Shown in pieces: positions 33,497 through 42,448 of a stretch of 64,000 nucleotides of DNA. Source of the DNA: Paludibacteraceae bacterium. Its GTDB lineage: Bacteria; Bacteroidota; Bacteroidia; Bacteroidales; Paludibacteraceae. The translations under genes and the position numbers were made by a program. The stretch is from the NCBI GenBank assembly GCA_024401645.1, contig JAKSKR010000006.1, forward strand, positions 1 to 64,000. Direction: 5' to 3'. Position 1 is the stretch's first letter; each line of letters opens with the position of its first letter. The notes beneath the pieces are model-generated. The model had not been told where the DNA came from. It made no database searches and saw only the letters and a list, made by a program, of their open reading frames with translations.

Positions 33497-35536
33497 ATGG
33501 ATAAGAAATTCAAGCGAACACTGGTAACCTCTGCCTTGCCTTATGCTAACGGTCCCGTTCATATTGGCCACTTGGCAGGTGTTTATGTACCAGCAGATAT
33601 TTATGTGCGTTGGCTCCGTTTGAAGGGCGAGGAAGTCCTCTTCATTGGCGGTAGCGACGAGCACGGTGTGCCTATCACCCTTCTTGCAAAGAAGGAAGGC
33701 GTAAATCCTCAAGATATTGTAGACCGTTACCACGGCATCATTAAGAAGTCGTTTGCCGAATTCGGCATTTCGTTCGACATCTATTCACGAACTACTTCGC
33801 CAACTCACCACGAAATGGCAAGCCAGTTCTTCAAAACCCTTTACGACAAGGGTGAATTCATTGAAAAGGAAAGCGAACAGCTTTACGACGAGGAAGCCCA
33901 CCAGTTCTTGGCCGACCGTTATGTGACAGGTACTTGCCCTCACTGCGGTAACAAGAGCGCCTATGGCGACCAGTGCGAAAAGTGCGGTAAGGACCTTAGC
34001 GCACTCGAACTTATCGACCCTGTTTCTACCATCAGTAACTCAAAGCCGGTTTTGCGTAACACCAAGCACTGGTACTTGCCGCTAGACCGTCACCAAAAAT
34101 GGTTGGAGAAATGGATCTTGGAAGACCACAAGGAATGGAAGAGCAATGTGTACGGCCAGTGCAAGAGCTGGTTCGACATGGACTTGCAGCCACGTGCCGT
34201 AAGCCGTGACCTCGATTGGGGTATCTCGTTGCCAATTCCTGATACCGACGGTAAGGTGCTTTACGTGTGGTTCGATGCCCCTATCGGCTACATTAGCAAC
34301 ACCAAGGAACTGCTCCCTAACGATTGGGAAAAGTGGTGGAAGGACTCAGACACCCGCTTGCTACACTTCATTGGTAAGGACAACATTGTGTTCCACTGCA
34401 TTGTGTTCCCTGCTATGCTGAAGGCTGAAGGTAGCTTCATCTTGCCAGATAACGTGCCAGCTAACGAGTTCTTGAACTTGGAAGGTAACAAGATTTCTAC
34501 TTCAAAGAACTGGGCTGTTTGGTTGAACGAATATTTGGTTGACTTCCCTGGCAAGCAAGACACCTTGCGTTATGTGCTTACTGCTAACGCACCTGAAACC
34601 AAGGATAACGACTTTACTTGGAAAGATTTCCAGACACGCCACAACAGCGAGTTGGTTGCCATTTATGGTAACTTCGTAAACCGTACCGTGGTGTTGACCA
34701 ATAAGTATTACGAAGGTTCGGTTCCTGAACGTGGCGAACTTACCGACTACGACAAGCAGACCCTTGCCGAGTTTAGCGATACCCGTAAGGAAATGGATAA
34801 CTACCTCGACAACTTCCGCTTCCGCGATGCGTTGAAGGAGGTGATGAACCTTGCCCGCATTGGTAACAAGTACTTGGCTGAAACTGAACCTTGGAAGTTG
34901 ATTAAGACCGATCCTGAACGTGTTAAGACCATTATGAACATCGCTGTTCAGATTTGTGCTAACCTCAGCATCGCATTCGAACCATTCCTTCCATTCAGTA
35001 CCGACAAGTTGCGCACTCAACTCAACATTGGCAAGTTCAATTGGAGCGAAATTGGTAGCGTAGACCTTGTTGCCGCAGGTCATAAGATTGGTGCTGCAGA
35101 ACTCCTCTTCGAGAAGATTGAGGACGATGCCATTCAAGCACAGCTCGACCGTTTGGAACGCATCAAGAAGGAAAATGAACTAAAGAACTGGAAGCCAAAC
35201 CAGCTAAAGGACACTTGTTCTTTCGAAGATTTCCAGAAGCTCGACATCCGTGTAGGTACGGTGCTCGAATGCCAGAAAGTGCCTAAAGCCGACAAGTTGC
35301 TTCAGTTCAAGATTGACGACGGCATGGGTGGACGTACCATTGTTAGCGGTATTGCCAAGTGGTACAATCCGGAAGATTTGGTAGGTAAGCAGGTTTGTTT
35401 CATTGCCAACTTCGCACCACGTACACTGAAGGGTGTTGTGAGCCAGGGTATGATTCTTAGCGCAGTAAATAGCGATGGCAGCCTTAGTGTTGTAACTCCG
35501 CAAAAACAAACCCGTCCGGGCGGTACTGTTGAGTAA
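33497..35536 (+). CDS. metG: Methionyl-tRNA synthetase
   Basis: Charges tRNA(Met) with methionine. 679 residues: HIGH at 22-25 (PVHIGH), zinc knuckle Cys147-x2-Cys150-x9-Cys160-x2-Cys163, KMSKS-equivalent KISTSK at 332-337, anticodon-binding helices, and a C-terminal tRNA-binding (EMAP/Trbp111-like) domain from about 570 ([23 protein letters not shown] in outline). This is the long, dimeric form. The start is chosen at MDKKFKRTL, which fits both family length and the promoter box upstream. Confidence 0.97.
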   Translation: MDKKFKRTLVTSALPYANGPVHIGHLAGVYVPADIYVRWLRLKGEEVLFIGGSDEHGVPITLLAKKEGVNPQDIVDRYHGIIKKSFAEFGISFDIYSRTTSPTHHEMASQFFKTLYDKGEFIEKESEQLYDEEAHQFLADRYVTGTCPHCGNKSAYGDQCEKCGKDLSALELIDPVSTISNSKPVLRNTKHWYLPLDRHQKWLEKWILEDHKEWKSNVYGQCKSWFDMDLQPRAVSRDLDWGISLPIPDTDGKVLYVWFDAPIGYISNTKELLPNDWEKWWKDSDTRLLHFIGKDNIVFHCIVFPAMLKAEGSFILPDNVPANEFLNLEGNKISTSKNWAVWLNEYLVDFPGKQDTLRYVLTANAPETKDNDFTWKDFQTRHNSELVAIYGNFVNRTVVLTNKYYEGSVPERGELTDYDKQTLAEFSDTRKEMDNYLDNFRFRDALKEVMNLARIGNKYLAETEPWKLIKTDPERVKTIMNIAVQICANLSIAFEPFLPFSTDKLRTQLNIGKFNWSEIGSVDLVAAGHKIGAAELLFEKIEDDAIQAQLDRLERIKKENELKNWKPNQLKDTCSFEDFQKLDIRVGTVLECQKVPKADKLLQFKIDDGMGGRTIVSGIAKWYNPEDLVGKQVCFIANFAPRTLKGVVSQGMILSAVNSDGSLSVVTPQKQTRPGGTVE

Positions 35537-35610
35537 GCCCAGATGGAAATAAGATACAATATTCAAAACTAGCAGTTTTGTTGAATATGGTGATTATTTA
35601 ATTGCAGAAG

Positions 35611-35648
35611 TCCCTTACTGCCCTTTTGGACGGTAAGGGATTTTTTTA
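35611..35648 (+). terminator. Terminator between metG and the TPR gene
   Basis: TCCCTTAC...GTAAGGGA stem with inner pairs and seven T residues. The next start codon is only 18 bases beyond, and no other promoter was seen, so that gene probably depends on read-through. Confidence 0.8.
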
Positions 35649-35665
35649 TTCGTTATGTATTCCTT

Positions 35666-36802
35666 ATGAAGTTTACCGTCTACTCACTGGTCTTATGGTT
35701 GGGTTTTGCCCTATTGGCACCACTGTGCGCTGCCGACCTTAGCGTTAGCCGCATCGACTCTATTGCCGATGTGCGCTCGGCTGCCATTTCTGCCTATCGA
35801 AAGCAAGAGCCCCAATTGGCCGCCAACTTGTATAGGCAAAGCATTGCCATGGGCGACAGTAGCATTGTGCCTTACTACAATTTGGCGTGCTGCTATGGTC
35901 GCATGGGAAAGATAGACTCATGCCGAATGGCATTGCAAGGGGCTTTAGACCGTGGCTATCCCGACTACATGGAACTGGGGACCGATGCCGACTTGCAACC
36001 CCTGCAACAACAGCCCTACTGGGCGGAGATGTGGCAGCAAGCTTTCCGCAACAGTTACGGCAAGGTGATGGCAAAGCAGTTCGATGCCATGGCGAAGGAG
36101 GCGATGCTTGCCAACGACACGGCGCGTTTGCGTTTTCTTTTGCCTTTTGAAAGACGTACCGATGCCCAGGTGCGAGCCTTGCATGGTGCACTAACCGATG
36201 CGGCTGTCTTGTTCCGCTTTTCAAATATTAGTAACGCTGCGGCATTGACTGAAACAGGTAGCTTGGTTAAGCGGAAAATGGACTATACCGACAATCATTT
36301 TGTGGTGAGTGACGAATTCGTCTTCGAACTCCCTATCCCTTATTTTGATGCCGATTTTGCGCCGATAATAGCTAAAGACACCTTGCATATGCGCATGCGT
36401 ACGTTCGACCACCTTTATAGCTACTTCGATACGCTGTTCTTGACAGGTAGCCAGATGGCTTTTGCCAACAAGGTTGAATTGCCTGTGCTGACCGACAGTG
36501 TGATGGCTCTGAAGCTGGTGAGCAAGGGCGAGCAGATTGACGATTACCAGGAAAAGGTGGCTCTGAACGGCAAACTTTGCCAAAAAGTGTTGAAGATGGT
36601 GCAAAACGCAGTACCCATCACTGCCGATGAGTTTATGAAACTTCAGCCTGCATCGGGCGACATTTGTTTCGTGCGTCTCAACAGTCTGCCGGTTCGTAAG
36701 CAGTTTAAGGGGCTGAAGCTTGCCTTTTACAAAGGCGCCAATGTGGCTGTTGTGGTGTGCGACGGCCGCTACTGCTTGCTGAATGGGAAGTTTAGTTTGT
36801 AG
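35666..36802 (+). CDS. Exported TPR-repeat protein, unknown function
   Basis: Not recognised beyond its repeats. A signal peptide (MKFTVYSLVLWLGFALLAPLCAA) is followed by a TPR pair (about 35-110: AYRKQEPQLAANLYRQSI, then YYNLACCYGRMGKIDSCRMAL), the pattern ending DRGYPDYMELGTDADLQPL. The rest, to residue 378, is a mixed alpha/beta region without a motif I can name. Probably periplasmic. It follows metG across a terminator and has no promoter of its own that I can see. Confidence 0.75.
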   Translation: MKFTVYSLVLWLGFALLAPLCAADLSVSRIDSIADVRSAAISAYRKQEPQLAANLYRQSIAMGDSSIVPYYNLACCYGRMGKIDSCRMALQGALDRGYPDYMELGTDADLQPLQQQPYWAEMWQQAFRNSYGKVMAKQFDAMAKEAMLANDTARLRFLLPFERRTDAQVRALHGALTDAAVLFRFSNISNAAALTETGSLVKRKMDYTDNHFVVSDEFVFELPIPYFDADFAPIIAKDTLHMRMRTFDHLYSYFDTLFLTGSQMAFANKVELPVLTDSVMALKLVSKGEQIDDYQEKVALNGKLCQKVLKMVQNAVPITADEFMKLQPASGDICFVRLNSLPVRKQFKGLKLAFYKGANVAVVVCDGRYCLLNGKFSL

Positions 36803-36804
36803 AC

Positions 36805-36837
36805 AAAAAATCCGACTCCAAATCAATTGGAGTCGGA
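36805..36837 (-). terminator. Terminator of hsp20
   Basis: TCCGACTCCAA pairs with TTGGAGTCGGA around a 5-base loop; the minus strand ends in six T residues. It lies between the converging TPR and hsp20 genes. Confidence 0.8.
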
Positions 36838-36901
36838 CTCATTAACAACTAATCAACTAAACAAATGAAAACTTTTATGCGATTTTATCCGTTTCTAAAT
36901 T

Positions 36902-37384
36902 TTACATAACCTTAATTAAGCGGGTGTTGTCCTGTGGTTCAACCGGTTTCTTCTTTGGCAACATTATGGTCAGAATGCCATCGGCCATGTGTGCGGTAAT
37001 GGCTTCCAAGTCTACGTCTTCTGGCAATGTGAAGGTCTGGTTGAATTTAGGGAAAGAGAACTCGTGGCGGAGGAAGCGTTCCTTTGGTTCTGCATCTTCG
37101 GTAGCTGCTTCTACGGCAACCGCATCGTTGTTAGTTGCAGCCTGCGCCTCTTTCTTCTCAACGGCAACAACAAGTTCGCCAACGTTGTTAATCTTCACAT
37201 CGAAATCGTCTTTCTGCATACCGGGTGCAACCATTTCCAACTTATAGTAGTTGTCGCCTTCAATAATGTTGATGGCTGGATGGTTGAAGCGACGCGGACG
37301 GATTGGTTCGTTCCATTCGGTACCAAGTAATGCGTTGAACAAATCAGGAATGATGTTCTGGTTTCTGTGATCGTTTGTAAACAT
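36902..37384 (-). CDS. Small heat-shock protein, Hsp20/alpha-crystallin family
   Basis: ATP-independent holdase chaperone. Alpha-crystallin domain from about residue 35 (PAINIIEGDNYYKLEMVAPGMQKDDFDVKI in outline) to the end signature ADGILTIMLPKKKP (A-x3-GILTI, residues about 132-145). An Ala/Glu/Asp-rich insertion of about 22 residues (QAATNNDAVAVEAATEDAE) sits in the loop between strands 5 and 7. 160 residues, complete. Upstream lies a sigma-54-like promoter (37518-37532) and three phased dyads (37555-37632); no TAnnTTTG box was found on this strand, so control differs from that of neighbouring genes. Confidence 0.92.
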   Translation of the reverse strand: MFTNDHRNQNIIPDLFNALLGTEWNEPIRPRRFNHPAINIIEGDNYYKLEMVAPGMQKDDFDVKINNVGELVVAVEKKEAQAATNNDAVAVEAATEDAEPKERFLRHEFSFPKFNQTFTLPEDVDLEAITAHMADGILTIMLPKKKPVEPQDNTRLIKVM

Positions 37385-37517
37385 TTCTAAAATCTCCTAT
37401 ACTTTAATTATTATTCGAAATTTTGGTGCTGTTTGGTTTTAGACCTCTACAGCGTTTTTATTGTTGTGTAAGTTGGCGTCTGAACCATTTCAGCTTTGCG
37501 CTTACATTTAGAGTATA

Positions 37518-37532
37518 TCAATTCTTGTGCCA
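37518..37532 (-). promoter_or_regulatory. Sigma-54-like promoter of hsp20
   Basis: The minus strand reads TTGGCAC-AAGAA-TTGAT. The -24 block TGGCAC is exact and the spacing to the -12 block TTG is canonical, but the -12 GC is GA here. Transcription would start near 37506, leaving a leader of about 120 bases. Confidence 0.45.
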
Positions 37533-37554
37533 ATGGCAGGAAATGGTCATTATA

Positions 37555-37632
37555 CTGCCAATATGGCAGATTTGCTTGAATAACACTGTCATATTGGCAT
37601 AATTGTGATAAATTTATCTGCCAATATGGCAG
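37555..37632. promoter_or_regulatory. Three helically phased dyads (candidate activator sites)
   Basis: Sites CTGCCA-ATA-TGGCAG (37555-37569), CTGTCA-TAT-TGGCAT (37586-37600) and CTGCCA-ATA-TGGCAG (37618-37632, extended to ATCTGCCA...TGGCAGAT) share a 6-3-6 layout. Their centres are 31 and 32 bases apart, that is three helical turns, so all face the same side of the DNA. They lie upstream of the hsp20 sigma-54-like element at about -56, -87 and -119. Confidence 0.65.
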
Positions 37633-37735
37633 ATTTTATCTTCATCTTTAGGATCTATGGTCTTGCTCATGGCTTTCAATATGTGTCGTGAATAAATATC
37701 TAATTTGAAAATTAACCATTTTCGTTTTTTATACG

Positions 37736-37743
37736 TACTTTTG
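37736..37743 (+). promoter_or_regulatory. -7 box of the lipoprotein gene
   Basis: TACTTTTG, with start near 37750. It rules out an upstream ATG at 37705 and supports ATG 37801, where the lipoprotein signal begins. Confidence 0.5.
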
Positions 37744-37800
37744 CTTTTGTACGAGTTGGCTAATGAAAGCTTTGGCTCGGCTGAACAAACTGAAAGTATT

Positions 37801-38346
37801 ATGAATAAAAAAGTAAGTGTATTGGGTAGAATAATGCCGTTGCTTGTTGCGGGCATTATGGTTTCGTGTTCAAAAACGGGCACAACAAACACCAATAGCA
37901 CGGAAGAGGCAATGGAAGAAACGGAACAGCAAGATGCTGAACCTCAGTACGAAGGTGTGCCGGAAAGTCAGCCAAGCGAAAACGCTAACCAACAAAAGCC
38001 AGCCGCCAAAACTGCAAGAAAACAGGCGCCGCAAGAATCGATTTCGGTTTATTATGAAGGCCGAATAGGAAACGACGAGGCGAGAATGAACCTTACCTTT
38101 GTTGGCAACAATGTGACAGGTACGCTTGAAAAGATGGGCGAGAAAAGCAAACTGAAAGGAACGGTTGACGAAGATGGCGAGATACACCTAACCGAGGTCG
38201 GCAAGAACGGCAAGATGGTTAGTACTAGCCACCGACGCAAAAGACGTTTTCGTGGCGACTATACCAAAAACGGCAAAAGCATACGTTTCCGATTTAGGAA
38301 AAGCAGCCCAGATGGTGAGAGCGATGTTGATGATATTTACCGTTAG
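37801..38346 (+). CDS. Small lipoprotein, unknown function
   Basis: Not recognised. Signal peptide with lipobox (MNKKVSVLGRIMPLLVAGIM, then VSC-S; Cys at about residue 20), a low-complexity linker rich in Glu, Gln, Thr and Ala (about 25-80), then a compact beta-rich domain (ISVYYEGRIGNDEARMNL..., GNNVTGTLEKMGEKSKLKG) and a very basic Arg/Lys-rich stretch (SHRRKRRFRGDY, FRFRK). 181 residues. It probably sits in the outer membrane facing the periplasm. It shares its upstream region with hsp20. Confidence 0.75.
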   Translation: MNKKVSVLGRIMPLLVAGIMVSCSKTGTTNTNSTEEAMEETEQQDAEPQYEGVPESQPSENANQQKPAAKTARKQAPQESISVYYEGRIGNDEARMNLTFVGNNVTGTLEKMGEKSKLKGTVDEDGEIHLTEVGKNGKMVSTSHRRKRRFRGDYTKNGKSIRFRFRKSSPDGESDVDDIYR

Positions 38347-38365
38347 GGTAGTTCACTAGAAATAA

Positions 38366-38394
38366 GAAAGGAGCCGAACATTCGACTCCTTTTC
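38366..38394. terminator. Bidirectional terminator between lipoprotein and djlA-like genes
   Basis: GAAAGGAG-C-CGA-ACAT-TCG-A-CTCCTTTTC, one mismatch, T-rich on both strands. It lies between converging genes. Confidence 0.65.
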
Positions 38395-38416
38395 TCATTT
38401 ATATAAGTGTTTGTTT

Positions 38417-39319
38417 TCACTTTATGTTGCGTGACGACTTTATGGTGTCGTATGCCTTTTGTATCTGTTTGAACTTTTCGGCACTCTCCATTATGACCTT
38501 CTCGCCCAATGTGGCTACGTGGTCGGGGTGGTACTTGTTGGCCATAGAACGGTAAGCCTTTCTTACCTGCTCGTCGGTTGCAGTGCTGGCAATACCTAAA
38601 ATGGTATAGGCGCTCGTGAGCGACATGGAAGGCGAAGTTACACGGCTACGCGATTTTGAACCAGAGCTGGAGCCAGAACTAGAACCTCTGCCAGAAGATG
38701 AACTAGACGATGAACCTCTTGAAGACGAACCTGAACCGCTTCGGCTATAAGAAGAAGAACTTTGGTTGCTGTATGAAGACTGCCTTTGAGATTTTGCAGT
38801 AAATGTAGCCTTTATAGAATAGTATTCGGTGCTTGAGATGCCAAGAATCTTGGTAATCTTCAAAATGAGGTTCTCCTCGTTGCTGTCGAGGTCGCCGTCA
38901 GAAATACCAATACCAACCAAAAAGTGGATAAGCTCGCGCTTGTGGTAGATGTTCATCTGCTTTGCCACTTGTTGGGCAACTTCTTCCGGATTGATTTTCT
39001 GCTCAAGCATTTCCTTAAGCATCTGCAGTGCATTGCGCTGGTCTTCTTCGGTTGCAAATGCCTTGCGAATGTATTCTTTCACGTAGTCGAGTTCGCAACG
39101 CTTGGTTTGGCCGTTAGCCTGCATAACAGCTGCCATTAAGGTCAGCAATGACATCTGGAAGGAAATCTGGTCCTTATTGTTTGCCGACGAGAAAAGTTTT
39201 TCCAGTTTAGGGTCAGAATCGCCATCGAGCATCTTACCTATGCAGTAGCCTACAATACCGCCAATAGGACCTCCTATAAACAATCCGCCAATGGCACCTA
39301 ATATACTTGCAATTCCCAT
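38417..39319 (-). CDS. DjlA-like co-chaperone (TerB plus J domain)
   Basis: Membrane-anchored J-domain protein that would stimulate DnaK. A Gly-rich membrane span (2-30, IGGLFIGGPIGGIVGYCIG), a TerB-like helical domain (about 48-170), a Ser/Gly/Arg low-complexity linker (about 175-228) and a C-terminal J domain (about 233-300) with the essential HPD motif in KYHPDHV. The same order is found in E. coli DjlA. 300 residues. A minus-strand box TACATTTG at 39336-39343 is its likely promoter and faces the mnmG promoter. Confidence 0.88.
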   Translation of the reverse strand: MGIASILGAIGGLFIGGPIGGIVGYCIGKMLDGDSDPKLEKLFSSANNKDQISFQMSLLTLMAAVMQANGQTKRCELDYVKEYIRKAFATEEDQRNALQMLKEMLEQKINPEEVAQQVAKQMNIYHKRELIHFLVGIGISDGDLDSNEENLILKITKILGISSTEYYSIKATFTAKSQRQSSYSNQSSSSYSRSGSGSSSRGSSSSSSSGRGSSSGSSSGSKSRSRVTSPSMSLTSAYTILGIASTATDEQVRKAYRSMANKYHPDHVATLGEKVIMESAEKFKQIQKAYDTIKSSRNIK

Positions 39320-39335
39320 ATATAAATCTTTTCCA

Positions 39336-39364
39336 CAAATGTAGCATTTTTTTCAGTACCTTTG
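39336..39364. promoter_or_regulatory. Back-to-back promoter boxes of djlA-like gene and mnmG
   Basis: Minus-strand TACATTTG (39336-39343) points to the djlA-like gene; plus-strand TACCTTTG (39357-39364) points to mnmG. The boxes are 13 bases apart, so polymerases at the two promoters should exclude each other. Neither has a clear -33 element. Confidence 0.5.
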
Positions 39365-39387
39365 TAACCGAATTTATTAAAACAACA

Positions 39388-41262
39388 ATGGAGTTTAATT
39401 TCGACGTCATAGTAGTTGGTGCTGGTCATGCTGGTTGCGAGGCTGCCGCAGCATCTGCCAACTTGGGTTCAAAGACCCTTCTCATTACCATCGATATGCA
39501 TAAGATTGCCCAAATGAGCTGTAACCCAGCCGTTGGCGGTATTGCCAAGGGACAGATTGTGCGCGAGGTGGATGCGTTGGGTGGCATGTGTGGTATTGTT
39601 ACCGACCTAACGGCTATTCAGTTCCGTTTGCTTAACCGTTCGAAGGGACCGGCTATGTGGAGTCCACGCGCACAAAGCGACCGACAGAAGTTCAGCGAAA
39701 AATGGCGTGAAGTGTTGGAGAATACGCCTAACCTCAACATTTGGCAAGATACAGTTACCAATTTGGTGATTGAAGATGGCAAGGTGGCCGGCGTGGTTAC
39801 CGCTATGGGTGCTACATTTAAGGCTGGGGCTGTCGTTATTACTGCTGGCACCTTCTTGTCTGGCCTCATTCACTGTGGACGCACACAGATTCAGGGAGGA
39901 CGCATCAGCGAACCGGCTGCTTATGGGCTGACCGCACAGCTGCGGGAAATGGGTGTGAAGACCGACCGCATGAAGACGGGTACACCGGCTAGACTTGACG
40001 GACGAACCATTGATTTTGAACGCATGAGCAGGCAAGATGGTGAGACCGACTTCCACAAGTTCTCGTACCTCGACTTCCAACCACGTCCGTTGCAACAGCG
40101 TCCATGCTTCATTACACAGACTAATCCGGAAACCCATGAAATACTTAAAAAGGGTTTGCCAGAATCGCCACTCTATAATGGCCAGATTAAGAGTATTGGC
40201 CCACGTTACTGTCCGAGCATCGAAACTAAAATTGTGACGTTTGCCGACAAGGACCATCACCCCATCTTTATTGAACCAGAAGGCGAAACTACGCAAGAAT
40301 ACTACATTAATGGTTTCTCGTCTAGTTTGCCAATGCATATACAGATAGCGGCTTTACAGACTATTGTTGGTTTGGAACATGTGCAGCTCTACCGCCCAGG
40401 TTATGCCATTGAGTACGACTTCTTCGACCCTACACAGTTGAAGCATTCGCTCGAGAGCAAGGTCGTTCCTGGCTTGTTCCTTGCAGGACAGGTCAATGGT
40501 ACCACGGGTTACGAAGAAGCTGCCGGTCAGGGTATTGTTGCCGGCATTAACGCACACCAGTATTGTGCAAAGGCAGAACCACTCATCTTGGGTCGTGACG
40601 AATCGTACATTGGTGTGCTCATCGACGACTTGGTGACAAAGGGCGTAGACGAACCTTACCGTATGTTCACTTCGCGTGCCGAATACCGCATTCTGCTTCG
40701 CCAAGACGATGCCGATGCACGCCTTACTGCCAAGAGTTATGCCATAGGTCTTGCCACAAAGGAACGTATGGACCTTTATAACCGCAAGAAGGAAGCCATT
40801 GCCCAATTGGTTGGTTTCATTAAGAGCTACTCGGTTCAGGCAAAATACATCAACAGCTTCCTCGAGAAGTGTGGCACGACCGCCCTAACCGAAGGCTGCA
40901 AGTTGGTAGACTTGGTGGCACGCCCTCAACTTAACATCTGGCTTTTGTCGGAAGTAATTCCGGCACTTAAAGATAAGTTGGATCAGATTGCCGACCGTCG
41001 CGATGAAATTGTAGAGGCTGCTGAAATTCAAATTAAGTACAGTGGTTATATTGAGCGTGAGACGTTGGTTGCCGACAAACTTCACCGCCTCGAAAACATT
41101 AAGATTAAGGGTAAGTTCGACTATAGTACTATTAACTCGCTCAGTACCGAAGCTCGCCAGAAGTTGGCACGCATCGATCCTGAAACCATTGGCCAGGCAA
41201 GCCGCATTCCGGGCGTTTCGCCTAGCGACATCAACATCTTGTTGGTGCTTTGCGGAAGATGA
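39388..41262 (+). CDS. mnmG: tRNA uridine-5-carboxymethylaminomethyl modification enzyme MnmG (GidA)
   Basis: With MnmE it installs carboxymethylaminomethyl groups on U34 of certain tRNAs, using FAD. The FAD-binding GAGHAGCEAA motif is at residues about 12-21, the family signature NPAVGGIAKG near 46-55, and later GAEYRILLRQDDADARL and the MnmE-contacting C-terminal helices. 624 residues, complete. Start MEFNFDVIVVG is chosen over an upstream extension on family length and on the promoter box at 39357. Confidence 0.97.
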   Translation: MEFNFDVIVVGAGHAGCEAAAASANLGSKTLLITIDMHKIAQMSCNPAVGGIAKGQIVREVDALGGMCGIVTDLTAIQFRLLNRSKGPAMWSPRAQSDRQKFSEKWREVLENTPNLNIWQDTVTNLVIEDGKVAGVVTAMGATFKAGAVVITAGTFLSGLIHCGRTQIQGGRISEPAAYGLTAQLREMGVKTDRMKTGTPARLDGRTIDFERMSRQDGETDFHKFSYLDFQPRPLQQRPCFITQTNPETHEILKKGLPESPLYNGQIKSIGPRYCPSIETKIVTFADKDHHPIFIEPEGETTQEYYINGFSSSLPMHIQIAALQTIVGLEHVQLYRPGYAIEYDFFDPTQLKHSLESKVVPGLFLAGQVNGTTGYEEAAGQGIVAGINAHQYCAKAEPLILGRDESYIGVLIDDLVTKGVDEPYRMFTSRAEYRILLRQDDADARLTAKSYAIGLATKERMDLYNRKKEAIAQLVGFIKSYSVQAKYINSFLEKCGTTALTEGCKLVDLVARPQLNIWLLSEVIPALKDKLDQIADRRDEIVEAAEIQIKYSGYIERETLVADKLHRLENIKIKGKFDYSTINSLSTEARQKLARIDPETIGQASRIPGVSPSDINILLVLCGR

Positions 41263-41283
41263 TAAACAAATGCTGATAGAAAT

Positions 41284-41334
41284 AAGGAAATCCCTCGGAT
41301 GCTGTTGCGAGCTTCCGAGGGATTTCCTTTTTAT
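41284..41334. terminator. Bidirectional terminator between mnmG and the GH16 gene
   Basis: A perfect 16-bp stem (AAGGAAATCCCTCGGA and complement) with a 14-base loop and T-rich flanks on both strands, between converging genes. Confidence 0.85.
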
Positions 41335-41352
41335 TGTGTTATGCCGTTAGGC

Positions 41353-42198
41353 TTATTTTGGTTCCTTGGTCAATTTTAGGATGAGTTCGCCATTTTCTAC
41401 AACGACGTTGTCGGTCTTTTCCCTCACGTTTTCCATTTCCCAGTTGCCTTTGCCCCATCGGCTAGAGTTAAAGGAGTCGAAATCGTCAGTCCATCTTTCG
41501 GTAAAGGCCTTGGTTTCGGTGTCGTAGTCGTAAACCTTAATATAGTCGATGTGTTGTTGAATAGGGATGTACTTACTCTCGAGTTTTCCAACCCATGCAG
41601 TCGACTTGCTAGACCATAGGTTAAAACGTAGGCTCTCGTATTCGACGAGTGTCTCAACCTGATTCTTTGTATCGTTGCTATTGTCGGTCCTTCTCATTTC
41701 AACACCGTCGACCGACCACGAAACGTATTCGGGAGTCCAATCAATCGTGTAAACGTGGTAATCGGCATCGGCAGCACCAGGTAGGTTGTGAATCTGTTCG
41801 GTAGTCACTTTTCTTTCTGCAGTACCCGAAATGATGTTCGACTGGAAGCTGTTGTTGCTCTTGCCAATGACCTCGATGTCAATTTCGTTCCAAACCTTTC
41901 CCTTTCCCATATACGAATCGTTGTAGTAGAGGAACATGGAGCTGATGCAGCCTGGGGCATAGGCCATCTTCATTTTAGCTTCGAAACGGCCATACTTGAA
42001 CGTCTCCTTCGAGAAGAGTTCAGCACCATAATAGTTGTATGTGATGTCTGGGTTGTCATTAGGGTCCTCCTTCGAAGGGTCTTTCTGTTCCTCGTCCTCA
42101 CCCTCGTCCCAGTCAAAACCATTCTTGTCATCGTCTTTCGAGCAAGAAACGGCTGCAAGTAATGCGCCAATTAGAAAAAAGTAGTTAATGCGTTTCAT
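41353..42198 (-). CDS. Circularly permuted GH16 beta-glucanase lipoprotein
   Basis: Probable endo-1,3-1,4-beta-glucanase (lichenase) tethered to the outer membrane. Lipobox AAVSC-S with Cys19, an Asp/Glu-rich tether (about 21-50), then the GH16 core. The catalytic motif W103-N-E-I-D-I-E109 gives nucleophile Glu105, Asp107 and acid/base Glu109. The segment that forms the N-terminal strands of ordinary GH16 lichenases (FDSFNSSRW...WEMENVR...VVENGELILKLT) is here at the C-terminus (240-277). The same order and closely similar segments are known from the Fibrobacter succinogenes lichenase. 281 residues, complete. Divergent from the GH94 gene, with which it could form a beta-glucan pathway. Confidence 0.9.
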   Translation of the reverse strand: MKRINYFFLIGALLAAVSCSKDDDKNGFDWDEGEDEEQKDPSKEDPNDNPDITYNYYGAELFSKETFKYGRFEAKMKMAYAPGCISSMFLYYNDSYMGKGKVWNEIDIEVIGKSNNSFQSNIISGTAERKVTTEQIHNLPGAADADYHVYTIDWTPEYVSWSVDGVEMRRTDNSNDTKNQVETLVEYESLRFNLWSSKSTAWVGKLESKYIPIQQHIDYIKVYDYDTETKAFTERWTDDFDSFNSSRWGKGNWEMENVREKTDNVVVENGELILKLTKEPK

Positions 42199-42349
42199 AT
42201 TGTACTTTGTGTTTAATTCTTTAGGCCGAAAACACCATCGGAAGGTGTGGTCGCCTCTAAATGTACTGCAAGATATCTATAAATTTCCATAAGCGCTCTA
42301 TTCTGTCTTTCTTTTTCAGTTTCTTTAACCAAAAACAACGGTCTATCAA

Positions 42350-42381
42350 TTTGTCAAAGTCTTTATTAATACATATTTTTG
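42350..42381 (+). promoter_or_regulatory. Promoter of the GH94 gene
   Basis: TTTG (42350-42353), a 20-base spacer and TATTTTTG (42374-42381). Start near 42388; leader about 60 bases. A minus-strand near-match TACATTTA at 42258-42265 could serve the GH16 gene. Confidence 0.7.
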
Positions 42382-42448
42382 TAATGATGTGTTATTATGG
42401 CATATCGTCTATTTTTCAACGAAACACAAATTAAATTTTAATCTTATA

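Larger units (their letters stand above)
37385..37800. other. Regulatory region between hsp20 and the lipoprotein gene
   Basis: This divergent spacer of 416 bases contains no gene. It holds a sigma-54-like element directed at hsp20 (37518-37532), a degenerate half-site pair overlapping it (37528-37538), three 15-bp dyads (37555-37569, 37586-37600, 37618-37632) and a -7 box for the plus-strand lipoprotein (37736-37743). Confidence 0.7.
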
